Source: JAZDLO01 sp043801935
Lineage (GTDB): Bacteria; Actinomycetota; Thermoleophilia; RBG-16-64-13
Length of the DNA: 8,520 bases
Reading direction: 5' to 3'
NCBI GenBank assembly: GCA_043801935.1
Contig: JAZDLO010000136.1
Span: 1-8,520 of the forward strand
Shown: positions 1-6,600 of the stretch, piece by piece
Layout: the number at the start of each line of letters is the position of its first letter
Numbering within the stretch: position 1 is the first letter of the stretch
Made by a program: the position numbers and the translations under genes
Notes under the pieces: generated by a model
What the model was told of the DNA's origin: nothing
Seen by the model: only the letters and a program-made list of their open reading frames with translations
The model's database searches: none

Positions 1-869
1 GCGCGCGATCCCTGGGGAGGTTCGCCGGGGTGCCGGCCCTCGTCAGCTGTCGGGAGGACGAAGGCGTTCGGCCGCACATGTGCCCGTCCACCCTTCCGAT
101 CGACGTCGAGGGCCCCGTATGCTTCGTAGCCGGCGGCTTGAGCCAGTTCGGCCGCATGGGCGAAATCGCGGCCCACCTCCTCGGGTCGGTGCGCATCGGA
201 GCCGAAGGTGATCCCCACTCCGGCGTCGCACAGGCGGCGGAGGATATCGGGGGTGGGGTAGGCTTCGCCTATCGGTCTGTGCAGCCCGGCGGTGTTGATC
301 TCGACCAGCACCCCGGCTCGGGCGATGCGGTCCACCAACCGACTCAACTCTTTCTCCAGGGTGCGCGTAGGTCGGTAACCGAACTTCTTGACCAGGTCGA
401 GGTGGCCCAAGATCGTGAAGAGACCGGACTCGGCCGCATCGCCCACCAGCTCGAAGTACTCGGTCCACACGTCGTCGATGTCGCGCTCGGCGTAGCGCTC
501 CATCTGGCGGGGGTCGTCGAAACCCCACGTCCCCAGATGGTGCACCGAACCGATGGCGTAGTCGAAGGGATAGCTTTCAAGTAACGCCCCGACGTCGGAG
601 ATGGTATGGGCGCGGTAGTCGGCCTCTATGCCCAGGAGAACGTATCCGGGGAAGCCGGTCTTTAGCGCCTGTACCTCGTCCACGTAGTCGGTCAACTCGC
701 ACATGCCCATGGAAAGCCCGGCGTCGGCGGGCTCGGGCAGCAGGGGGAGATGATCGGCGATGCCGATCGCGGATAGCCCCTTGGCTCTTGCCGCCTCCAC
801 GTACTCAACAGGCCGACCAACGGCGTGGCCGCAGCGGGCGGTGTGAGTGTGGTAGTCGGGCAGGTGCAC
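1..869 (-). CDS. PHP-domain phosphatase, histidinol-phosphatase (HisJ/HisK) type, 3' end outside window
   Basis: The 289 residues in the window have the metal-site pattern of a PHP-superfamily phosphoesterase. DYHTHT at residues 5-10 gives H7 and H9, ADH at 38-40 gives D39 and H40, E82 lies in GIEADY, and H110-H111 lie in GSVHHLG. GHLDLVK supplies H156 and GSDAH supplies D225 and H227. In this family these residues bind three metals and hydrolyse a phosphate monoester. GIEADY, GSVHH and EINTAG together point to the histidinol-phosphate phosphatase branch (histidine synthesis, cytosolic). The GTG at 869 is one base after the dtd stop, has AGGGA 7 nt upstream, and places the first metal motif at the very N-terminus, as is normal. 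No stop appears before base 1. The length already matches the usual 260-290 residues, so the end is probably near. No other his gene is in view, so another small phosphomonoester is possible as substrate. Confidence 0.88.
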   Translation of the reverse strand, partial: MHLPDYHTHTARCGHAVGRPVEYVEAARAKGLSAIGIADHLPLLPEPADAGLSMGMCELTDYVDEVQALKTGFPGYVLLGIEADYRAHTISDVGALLESYPFDYAIGSVHHLGTWGFDDPRQMERYAERDIDDVWTEYFELVGDAAESGLFTILGHLDLVKKFGYRPTRTLEKELSRLVDRIARAGVLVEINTAGLHRPIGEAYPTPDILRRLCDAGVGITFGSDAHRPEEVGRDFAHAAELAQAAGYEAYGALDVDRKGGRAHVRPNAFVLPTADEGRHPGEPPQGSR

Positions 870-870
870 G

Positions 871-1464
871 TCAGTTTCCCTGGGGAGCGCCGCCACGGGC
901 AGCGCGCGGCGCCTCATCGGGAGCCCTCGGCCCTCCCCGGGGGCCGGCGAGCACCTCGGTATCGAGAAGGATGGTGTAGGGACCGTCGTTGACCAGCGAC
1001 ACCGTCATGTGTGCCCCGAACCTTCCCACAGCCGTGAGGACCCCCAGGCGCTCCAAGGCGCGCCGAAACTCTTCCACCAGCGCCTCAGCCGGTGCCGGGT
1101 CGGCGGCGTCCGTGAAAGATGGTCGCCGGCCCCGGCGGCAGTCGGCATACAGCGTGAACTGGCTGATCACCAATGCGGCCCCCCCGGTGTCGAGTAGTGA
1201 GAGGTTCGATCTGCCTTCGGCGTCTGGGAAGATGCGCAGGTTAGCTACTCTTGCCGCGAGCATCACAGCTTCCCCAGCCCCTCGAGTTGCGTCGCGCAAG
1301 GGCGCGCCTGCGGAATCGTCGCCGGCCGTCCCTCTCCCCTCGCGCCGGCCCACATCATCGCGTCCCACTCCCAAGAAGACCAGGAGACCGGCGTCGATGT
1401 TTCCCACAATCGTGCCATCGACCTCGACCGATGCGCAGGTGACCCGCTGCACAACGGCTCGCAT
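871..1464 (-). CDS. dtd: D-aminoacyl-tRNA deacylase (D-Tyr-tRNA deacylase)
   Basis: Dtd hydrolyses D-amino acids (and glycine mischarged on tRNA-Ala) from tRNA, a proofreading step in the cytosol. The N-terminus MRAVVQRV, the SQFTL motif (101-105), the CRRGRRPSF stretch (109-117) and the NDGP Gly-Pro motif (159-162) followed by T164 are family hallmarks and line the active site of the dimer. The protein is 197 residues against a usual 145-150. The excess is in two places. About 27 residues rich in G, R, A and D (about 38-64) sit between the early strands and the helix before LRIF, and about 25 residues of Pro/Arg/Gly-rich tail follow residue 171. The frame stays open with all core motifs intact, so this is an insertion and not a frameshift. 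Its ATG overlaps the mtaB stop as TGATG, implying coupled translation. The motif has NDGPY where NDGPV is more common. Confidence 0.95.
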   Translation of the reverse strand: MRAVVQRVTCASVEVDGTIVGNIDAGLLVFLGVGRDDVGRREGRGTAGDDSAGAPLRDATRGAGEAVMLAARVANLRIFPDAEGRSNLSLLDTGGAALVISQFTLYADCRRGRRPSFTDAADPAPAEALVEEFRRALERLGVLTAVGRFGAHMTVSLVNDGPYTILLDTEVLAGPRGGPRAPDEAPRAARGGAPQGN

Positions 1465-2867
1465 CAGGCGGTCTCCTCAACCCCTGCCAGGGTGGCTTCC
1501 CAGCGCCCGTCGTAAAGGACGCGATGGAGCTGAACCCGGACAAACCGGTTCATGAGTGAGTCATCACCGGGGACGACCACCTCCATGTAGTTGCCGGTCA
1601 GTCCCACCAGCCGGCCGTCGTCGGTCCGCTCCCTCAGGACCAGCGTCCGCTGCTCGCTTCCCGGGAGACGTTCCCGGAACGCTGCGTTCTTACGCTCGCC
1701 TAATACCCTCAGGCGCATACTACGCGCGTGGATGGTCTCCGGGTGGACCTTTGGGCTCATGCTTGAGGCCGCGGTGCCCGGCCGGTCGCTGTAGCTGAAG
1801 ACGTGAAGGTAGGTGAGGGGCGAGTGCTCCAGAAAGGTGCAGGTCTCTTCGAATTCCGCGTCGGTCTCACCGGGAAAGCCCGCTATCACGTCGGCTCCCA
1901 GGGCGGCGTCGGGGAAGCGCGCCGCCAGCGCGGTGACGATGCCCAGATACTGAGCCGAGGCGTAGGGACGATCCATGCGTCGAAGGACGGAGTCGGACCC
2001 GCTCTGCAACGGCAGATGGAAGTGATGCGCTGCTCGCTCCCCCATGTCTTCAAGGGTATCCAGAAGCAAGGACTCGACCTCAAGGGGCTCGATGGAGCTC
2101 AGACGATAGCGGCTCGGTCTGTCATCCTTCGCGAGGTCGGCCAGCAGATCGGCAAGAGTGCCCTCACCGGTGTCGCGCCCCCAGCTTCCCAGATTGATCC
2201 CGGTGAGCACAACCTCCCGGAAATCCCGCGCAGCCAGCAGGCGCACCTGCTCCAGCACTTCCGTGCGGGGCATGCTGCGGGCCGGACCGCGGGCCAGCGG
2301 GATCACGCAGTAGCTGCAGTGCGAATCGCACCCAGTCTGTATCTTGAGAAAGGCTCGCGTATAGCCGTAGAAGTGAGAGATGAACTCTCCTTCGAAACTG
2401 GGGCGATCGGGGTAGGTCGATACGGAGGTGAGCGGCGCGGGCCGCGCCGGCTGCGGGCAGAAGTGGCCGGCGGCCCCATGCGTGGCCCCATATTCAGCCA
2501 CGCGCTCGGCCAGATAGTCGCCCAGCCGCGACTTCTCGATGTTGCCCAACACTAGGTCGACTCCAGGGATAGCGGCCACCGCGCCGGGGTCCACCTGAGC
2601 GTAGCAGCCGGTCACAGCCACCACGCAGTCGGGATCGACGCGCCTGGCGAGACGGATCTCATGCCGGCAGGTGCGATCGCTCTTGGCAGTCACCGTGCAG
2701 GTGTTGACGACTCTGACATCAGCGTGATCGTCCCACTCCACCAGCCGGTAGCCCGACGCAGCCAGGGCCTCCTGCATCTGGGCGGTCTCACACTGGTTGA
2801 GTTTGCAGCCGATGGTGCGGAAGGCCACCAAGGTCGCCGTTGCATGATCGCTATCGAGATGAGGCAT
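1464..2867 (-). CDS. mtaB: tRNA (N6-threonylcarbamoyladenosine(37)-C2)-methylthiotransferase
   Basis: MtaB is a radical-SAM enzyme that adds a methylthio group to t6A37 of tRNAs reading ANN codons, giving ms2t6A. The N-terminal UPF0004 domain carries cluster cysteines C21 (GCKLNQCE), C57 (VNTCTVT) and C88 (VTGCYAQ). The radical-SAM cluster is CDSHCSYC (C180, C184, C187). HLPLQSGSD, GADVIAGFPGE and HVFSYSDRPGT are typical of the barrel, and a TRAM-like domain closes the protein (about 400-467). GCKLNQCE and the spacing favour MtaB over MiaB and RimO. The start is uncertain. ATG 2867 gives 467 residues, close to the usual 430-450, but has no clear Shine-Dalgarno. An in-frame ATG at 2948, with GGAGG 12 nt upstream, would add 27 residues of non-family sequence and overlap the divergent gtrA-like start. 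A GTG at 2828, just before AFRTIGCK, is also possible. The stop overlaps dtd by one base. Confidence 0.95.
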   Translation of the reverse strand: MPHLDSDHATATLVAFRTIGCKLNQCETAQMQEALAASGYRLVEWDDHADVRVVNTCTVTAKSDRTCRHEIRLARRVDPDCVVAVTGCYAQVDPGAVAAIPGVDLVLGNIEKSRLGDYLAERVAEYGATHGAAGHFCPQPARPAPLTSVSTYPDRPSFEGEFISHFYGYTRAFLKIQTGCDSHCSYCVIPLARGPARSMPRTEVLEQVRLLAARDFREVVLTGINLGSWGRDTGEGTLADLLADLAKDDRPSRYRLSSIEPLEVESLLLDTLEDMGERAAHHFHLPLQSGSDSVLRRMDRPYASAQYLGIVTALAARFPDAALGADVIAGFPGETDAEFEETCTFLEHSPLTYLHVFSYSDRPGTAASSMSPKVHPETIHARSMRLRVLGERKNAAFRERLPGSEQRTLVLRERTDDGRLVGLTGNYMEVVVPGDDSLMNRFVRVQLHRVLYDGRWEATLAGVEETA

Positions 2868-2903
2868 CAAATGGCCGATTGCTCGATTGTTCGCCCGTAT
2901 TCT

Positions 2904-2918
2904 GGCCCTTGGAGGGCC
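2904..2918. other. Hairpin in the mtaB / gtrA-like divergent spacer
   Basis: GGCCCT-TGG-AGGGCC is a perfect 6-bp inverted repeat with a 3-base loop, extendable by a G-T and a C-G pair. It lies 7 nt before the GGAGG of the gtrA-like gene, in the only spacer (about 71 bp) between the two divergent units. It could be a 5'-UTR stem or an operator. There is no convincing -35/-10 pair in the spacer; the best plus-strand -10 candidate is TATTCT at 2898-2903, which is weak. In DNA this GC-rich a stem of this size could be chance. Confidence 0.3.
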
Positions 2919-2925
2919 GGCCACT

Positions 2926-2930
2926 GGAGG
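2926..2930 (+). promoter_or_regulatory. Ribosome binding site of the gtrA-like gene
   Basis: GGAGG is placed 8 nt before ATG 2939, the best placed Shine-Dalgarno in the spacer. It supports the 2939 start of the gtrA-like gene even though this gives the protein a long hydrophilic N-terminus. The competing GTG at 2999 has GGGGG only 3 nt upstream. Confidence 0.65.
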
Positions 2931-2938
2931 ACTGAGGG

Positions 2939-3514
2939 ATGTTAGCATATAGACCGCTTGCCTCCGGCAGGCCCAAACACTCGAACGGTCGGGGGATTGT
3001 GAATCCCGTTCCCACGCATTCGCGTCCCGAAGAGAGCGCAGCGCTGCAGGAGCCGTGGCGTCATCGGCTGGTTCCCGGCTTGTTGCGGCGTGATCGCATC
3101 GCCGGGCAGGCGGTCCGGTTCATCATCGTAGGTGTGATCAACACCGCCGTCGATCTGGTCGCCTTCTACCTGCTGGGGCTGATCCCGGGCATGCCCGACG
3201 TGGCCGCCAAGGGCCTCTCCTACGTCCTGGGGATCTCCAACAGCTTCGTCTGGAACAAATACTGGACCTTCAGCGCCGGCCGCTCGGAACGGGGCAAGCG
3301 GGAGTTCGCCGTCTTCTTTTCTGTGAATATCCCCCCACTCCTCGTGAATGTGGTGGTCTTCAGCTTGCTCGGGCTGTGGATCGACTCGGGGACGCTCTTG
3401 GTGCGAATGGCTAAGGCCTTCGCTGCGGCAGTCGTATCGGTGGTCTGGAACTTCCTCGGCAGCCGTTACCTGGCTTTTCGGCACACGACCCTCAAGGGGG
3501 GCAAGGATGGCTGA
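2939..3514 (+). CDS. GtrA-like four-helix membrane protein (probable polyprenyl-phosphate-sugar flippase)
   Basis: This is a small polytopic membrane protein of the GtrA/DPMS_2 family, thought to move or help move polyprenyl-phosphate-linked sugars across the cytoplasmic membrane. Four hydrophobic segments are visible, at about 60-82, 87-105, 123-147 and 158-174. Family signatures are RFIIVGVINTAVD (60-72), NSFVWNKYWTF (101-111) and WNFLGSRYLAF (170-180). It has 191 residues against a usual 120-150. The surplus is a hydrophilic, Arg/Pro-rich N-terminus of about 57 residues with no recognised domain; a GTG start at 2999 would remove only 20 of these. The stop overlaps the start of the following GT2 gene by 8 nt, so the two are translated together. 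This gtrA-gtrB order is the classical arrangement for O-antigen or envelope glycan modification. The sugar and lipid are not readable from the sequence. Confidence 0.9.
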   Translation: MLAYRPLASGRPKHSNGRGIVNPVPTHSRPEESAALQEPWRHRLVPGLLRRDRIAGQAVRFIIVGVINTAVDLVAFYLLGLIPGMPDVAAKGLSYVLGISNSFVWNKYWTFSAGRSERGKREFAVFFSVNIPPLLVNVVVFSLLGLWIDSGTLLVRMAKAFAAAVVSVVWNFLGSRYLAFRHTTLKGGKDG

Positions 3515-4286
3515 GTTGCCCGCCGACCCCGCCGCGCCGACGCGGGCCGCGCTCTCGCAGGGGGGTGCGGCGCCCCGTTACTCGGTTGTCATCCCCATCC
3601 ACAACGAGGGTGAGTGCCTCGCCGGTGAAGTGGCCGAACTGGTGGGCAAGATGGAGGCTCAGGGGGTCGACTACGAGTTGCTGCTGGCCGAGAACGGCAG
3701 CACCGACGACACCCTGGCCATCGCTCAAGCTCTGGCCGCGGCTGATCCCCGAATCTGCGCCTTGCGTGTGCCCGTGCCCGACTACGGCGCGGCCATGAAA
3801 CAGGGCATGCTCACCGCTCGGGGCGACTTCGTCGTCAACTTCGACATCGATCTCCACGATGTGGATTTCATGCTCAAAGCGGGCGACCTGCTTGCAGGTA
3901 CCAGCGCTGGCGCCGTGGTAGGCAGCAAGCTGATGCAGGGCGCGGACGACCGACGCTCGCCGGCCCGGCACATGGTGTCGCAGGGGTTCACCGCCATTCT
4001 GCGTCTATTGTTCGACCGGCGTATGGACGATACTCATGGCATGAAGGTGCTGCAGCGCGACGTGGTGCAGCGGTTTGCGCCCCAGACGGTCATGACCCGC
4101 GACCTCTTCGACACTGAACTGATCATCCGGGCGCGGCGCGGAGGAGTGACGGTCGGGGCCTTGCCTGTGACCGTGGAGGAGAAAAGGAAACCACGTTCGT
4201 CTATAGTACGTCGCATACCAAGGAGCATGAAGGGTCTCTTGCGGTTGCGGCTGGTGTTGTGGAAGGAGGGGAACCCTGGGTCCTGA
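3507..4286 (+). CDS. Family 2 glycosyltransferase, DPM1/GtrB-like (polyprenyl-phosphate glycosyltransferase)
   Basis: This is a GT-A-fold, family 2 glycosyltransferase of 259 residues. It is expected to transfer a sugar from a nucleotide sugar to polyprenyl phosphate on the cytoplasmic face of the membrane. SVVIPIHNEGE (26-36) is the nucleotide-binding start, AENGSTDDT (61-69) the next conserved loop, DYGAAMKQGM (92-101) the usual Gly-rich helix, and FDIDLHD (112-118) holds the metal-binding D113-x-D115. DDTHGMKVLQRD near residues 172-183 corresponds to the DxTSGFxLFxR region of DPM synthases. The usual PDADLSDPP-like sequence is changed to DIDLHD. No C-terminal membrane helices follow, unlike phage GtrB; the basic tail (EEKRKPRSS and later R/K/L-rich residues) may hold it at the membrane. 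ATG 3507 is chosen because AAGGGGGG lies 5 nt upstream and the protein begins about 25 residues before the first motif. An open frame to 3348 is only an extension inside the gtrA-like gene. Confidence 0.9.
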   Translation: MAELPADPAAPTRAALSQGGAAPRYSVVIPIHNEGECLAGEVAELVGKMEAQGVDYELLLAENGSTDDTLAIAQALAAADPRICALRVPVPDYGAAMKQGMLTARGDFVVNFDIDLHDVDFMLKAGDLLAGTSAGAVVGSKLMQGADDRRSPARHMVSQGFTAILRLLFDRRMDDTHGMKVLQRDVVQRFAPQTVMTRDLFDTELIIRARRGGVTVGALPVTVEEKRKPRSSIVRRIPRSMKGLLRLRLVLWKEGNPGS

Positions 4287-4299
4287 GCGCGAAGATCTG

Positions 4300-6600
4300 G
4301 TGGAGAGGAAGAGCATCTGGGATTGGGTCCCCACGTTGCTCGCCTTTCTGGCCATCTACACCACTCTCCTCATCTTCTTCAAGCCCAACCTCCTCTTCAG
4401 TCTTACCACGACGGCGGGCGGCGACACCGGGGCGCATCACTATCCGGCTCAGTACCTTATCCAGGAGCTGCTGCCCCACTTCCGTCTGACCGGATGGGCG
4501 CCGGGCTGGTATGCCGGTATGCCCATGCTCACCTTCTACTTCCCCTTCCCATTCCTGCTCATCGCCATCCTCGACTGGTTCATCCCCTATCTGCTGGCCT
4601 TCAAGATAGTGACGGTGCTGGGGGTGTTCGCGCTGCCGGCGACCGCCTACGCGATGGGCCGGTTGTGGCGGGTGCGGCGGCCGTACCCGATCATGGCGGC
4701 GATCTTCGCCCTGGTCTTTCTTCTCATGGAGAGCTACTCCATCTACGGGGCCAACATCCTCAGTACGCTGGCAGGCGAGTTCGGGTACATGCTGAGCTTC
4801 GCCCTGGTCTTCCTGTTCCTCGGCACTATGTACCGGGGCATGGAGAAGCCCCGCTTCAACATGCTCTTCGTGCTCAACTGCCTCATCCTGATGGCCCTGG
4901 TGTTGTCGCACATCGTGACCACGGTGGTGCTCGTATGCATCATCCCCGGACTCTTGCTCGTCACTCCCCGGTGGCGCTCGCTCGGGTATCTGGCGGCCGT
5001 GGCTGCGGTGGGCTTCGGTTTGACCGCCTTCTGGTCGCTTCCGTTCGCCGCCAACCTGGAGTGGACGGCGCACATGGCCTGGGATCAACTGCACTCCATC
5101 AAGGACCTTCTGCCGGTCCAACTCCTTCCCGCCGCCACTTTGGGCTTGGTCGGCATGGCCTACGCGGTAGCGCGCAAGGAGAAGAGGCTGCTGCCTCTGG
5201 TCTGGATCACTTTCATAACCCTGGTGCTTTTCTGGGTATTGCCCAACGGCCGCCTGTGGAACGCCCGCATCCTCCCCTTCTTCTACATCTCTGTCCACAT
5301 GTGGGCCGCCTATGGCGCCGCCTGGCTCGTGCGCCCCTTCGCGGTGATGATGCGAGATCTCTTCCGGCTGCGCGGCATCACTGCGAGGCGGATCTACGTA
5401 CCGGTGGTGGCTATCGTGCTGGGAGCGGTCATCATCGTCACCAGCACCACGGCAGCGGGATGGATCAAATGGAACTATTCCGGCTACGAGGGCAAGGCGA
5501 ACTGGACCCAGTACAAAGATATCAACGACTACATCGCCACGCTGACCCCGGGCCGGGTGATGGTGGAGCACGGCCAGAAGGTCGACGAGTTCGGCACCCC
5601 CCGCGCCTTCGAGATCATCCCTTACTGGACCGGTCTCCCCACCATGGAAGGCACCTTGATGGAGGCTTCCTACACGGCTCCGTTCCACTTCATCAATCAG
5701 GCCGAGCTCTCCAAGGAGGCCAGTAACGCCATCATCGGCGTGACATACCCCACTCGCAACGTGGCCCAGGGGATAACGCATCTGCAGCTTATGAACATCC
5801 CCTACCTGATGACGTTCTCACCGGAAGTGACCGGCGAGGCCGCCGCCGATTCGCGCGCCGAGCTGCTGGCAGCGTTCGGTGACTACAACATCTTCCGCAT
5901 AGCGGGTACCACCGGCTATGTCGAGGTGATGAGGAATCAGCCGGTACGGGTCAATGTGCCGGTGAGCGAATGGCGTGACATGGCTGTCGACTGGTATCTC
6001 AATCCCGGCGACCTCGATACTCCCCTCGTGCTGGACAAGGGAGAACCTGCGCTGCAGCAGTTCACCTCCATCACCGCCGATCAGGCGACCGCGCCTCCCG
6101 CGGTGCCTCTGAACACAGAAGGCCGCGTCATCGGCGAGCAGCTGGAGAACGAGAGCCTCTCCTTTGACACCACTGCCATCGGGCAGCCGCATTGGATCAA
6201 GATCTCGTACTTCCCCAACTGGCATGTGGAGGGCGCCGAAGGGCCGTATCTGGCGTCGCCCTCGTTCATGATGGTCATCCCCACCCAGAGCCACGTGACC
6301 CTCTACTACGGGCGCACCACTGCCAACACCGTGGGGCAGACCCTTGAAGTGCTGGCCTGGGTCCTGCTACTGGGCTTAGCCATGTGGCGCAGCATCCTCT
6401 GGCGCCGGCGCAGGCGTTTGGCCGACGCGGTCCAGGACTCCGCCCCGATCATGGGGGCCGACCTAGGCAGGGGCTCCGAGCTAGGGAGGGGCTTCGATCT
6501 CGGGAGCGGTAGCGGCTCCGGTGGTGGCCCCAGCTCTGGCGGCGTCCGAGAGCGCCGTCCTGGCGAGGGCGCCGACATCGACGAGAGGGCTGACGTCTAG
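4300..6600 (+). CDS. Polytopic membrane protein, PTPS_related/YfhO-like (probable GT-C glycosyltransferase)
   Basis: This is a 766-residue integral membrane protein. I count about 12 hydrophobic segments in residues 10-390, a large soluble region (about 390-680), one last membrane segment (about 682-701), then RRRRR and a 60-residue tail. The first extracytoplasmic loop has GGDTGAHHYP with D42, placed like the catalytic Asp of GT-C glycosyltransferases. WAPGWYAGMPML (66-77) and the following FPFPFLL match bacterial proteins labelled '6-pyruvoyl-tetrahydropterin synthase related domain; membrane protein', a name that says nothing about their activity. By the positive-inside rule the Arg cluster puts the tail in the cytoplasm and the soluble domain outside. 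The gene starts 13 nt after the GT2 gene, so it is probably the acceptor-side transferase of a gtrABC-like set. Start GTG 4300 has only a weak GAAG nearby; no better in-frame start is seen. The tail is low complexity (see repeat). Function as a transferase is inferred. Confidence 0.85.
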   Translation: MERKSIWDWVPTLLAFLAIYTTLLIFFKPNLLFSLTTTAGGDTGAHHYPAQYLIQELLPHFRLTGWAPGWYAGMPMLTFYFPFPFLLIAILDWFIPYLLAFKIVTVLGVFALPATAYAMGRLWRVRRPYPIMAAIFALVFLLMESYSIYGANILSTLAGEFGYMLSFALVFLFLGTMYRGMEKPRFNMLFVLNCLILMALVLSHIVTTVVLVCIIPGLLLVTPRWRSLGYLAAVAAVGFGLTAFWSLPFAANLEWTAHMAWDQLHSIKDLLPVQLLPAATLGLVGMAYAVARKEKRLLPLVWITFITLVLFWVLPNGRLWNARILPFFYISVHMWAAYGAAWLVRPFAVMMRDLFRLRGITARRIYVPVVAIVLGAVIIVTSTTAAGWIKWNYSGYEGKANWTQYKDINDYIATLTPGRVMVEHGQKVDEFGTPRAFEIIPYWTGLPTMEGTLMEASYTAPFHFINQAELSKEASNAIIGVTYPTRNVAQGITHLQLMNIPYLMTFSPEVTGEAAADSRAELLAAFGDYNIFRIAGTTGYVEVMRNQPVRVNVPVSEWRDMAVDWYLNPGDLDTPLVLDKGEPALQQFTSITADQATAPPAVPLNTEGRVIGEQLENESLSFDTTAIGQPHWIKISYFPNWHVEGAEGPYLASPSFMMVIPTQSHVTLYYGRTTANTVGQTLEVLAWVLLLGLAMWRSILWRRRRRLADAVQDSAPIMGADLGRGSELGRGFDLGSGSGSGGGPSSGGVRERRPGEGADIDERADV
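6460..6513 (+). repeat. Three 18-nt tandem repeats coding for (D/E)-L-G-(R/S)-G-(S/F)
   Basis: Units at 6460-6477, 6478-6495 and 6496-6513 encode DLGRGS, ELGRGF and DLGSGS. Units 1 and 2 share 15 of 18 bases and units 2 and 3 share 12 of 18. They are followed by a Gly/Ser run (to about residue 747) and then an Arg/Glu/Asp-rich end. The repeat is in frame and lies in the cytoplasmic tail of the GT-C-like protein. Leucine codon CTA, uncommon elsewhere in this gene, is used twice here. Origin by slippage from a 6-codon unit is likely. Confidence 0.75.

Noticed and set aside
30..584. Plus-strand open frame opposite the PHP gene
   Set aside because: The minus-strand frame carries every PHP metal motif; this frame has none and is a shadow.
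1803..2555. Plus-strand open frame of 250 codons opposite mtaB
   Set aside because: It lies wholly within the radical-SAM coding region of mtaB and shows no recognisable family.
4323..5726. Second plus-strand open frame of 467 codons inside the GT-C gene
   Set aside because: The product is a low-complexity mix of H, G, R, P and A with no hydrophobic periodicity or motif, explained by GC bias.
4201..5781. Open antisense frame of 526 codons on the minus strand across the GT-C gene
   Set aside because: Its product is very rich in H, E, G, Q, R and D with no domain pattern. It mirrors a gene with strong GC third-position bias, which keeps the opposite frame open. The plus-strand frame has membrane helices and family motifs.
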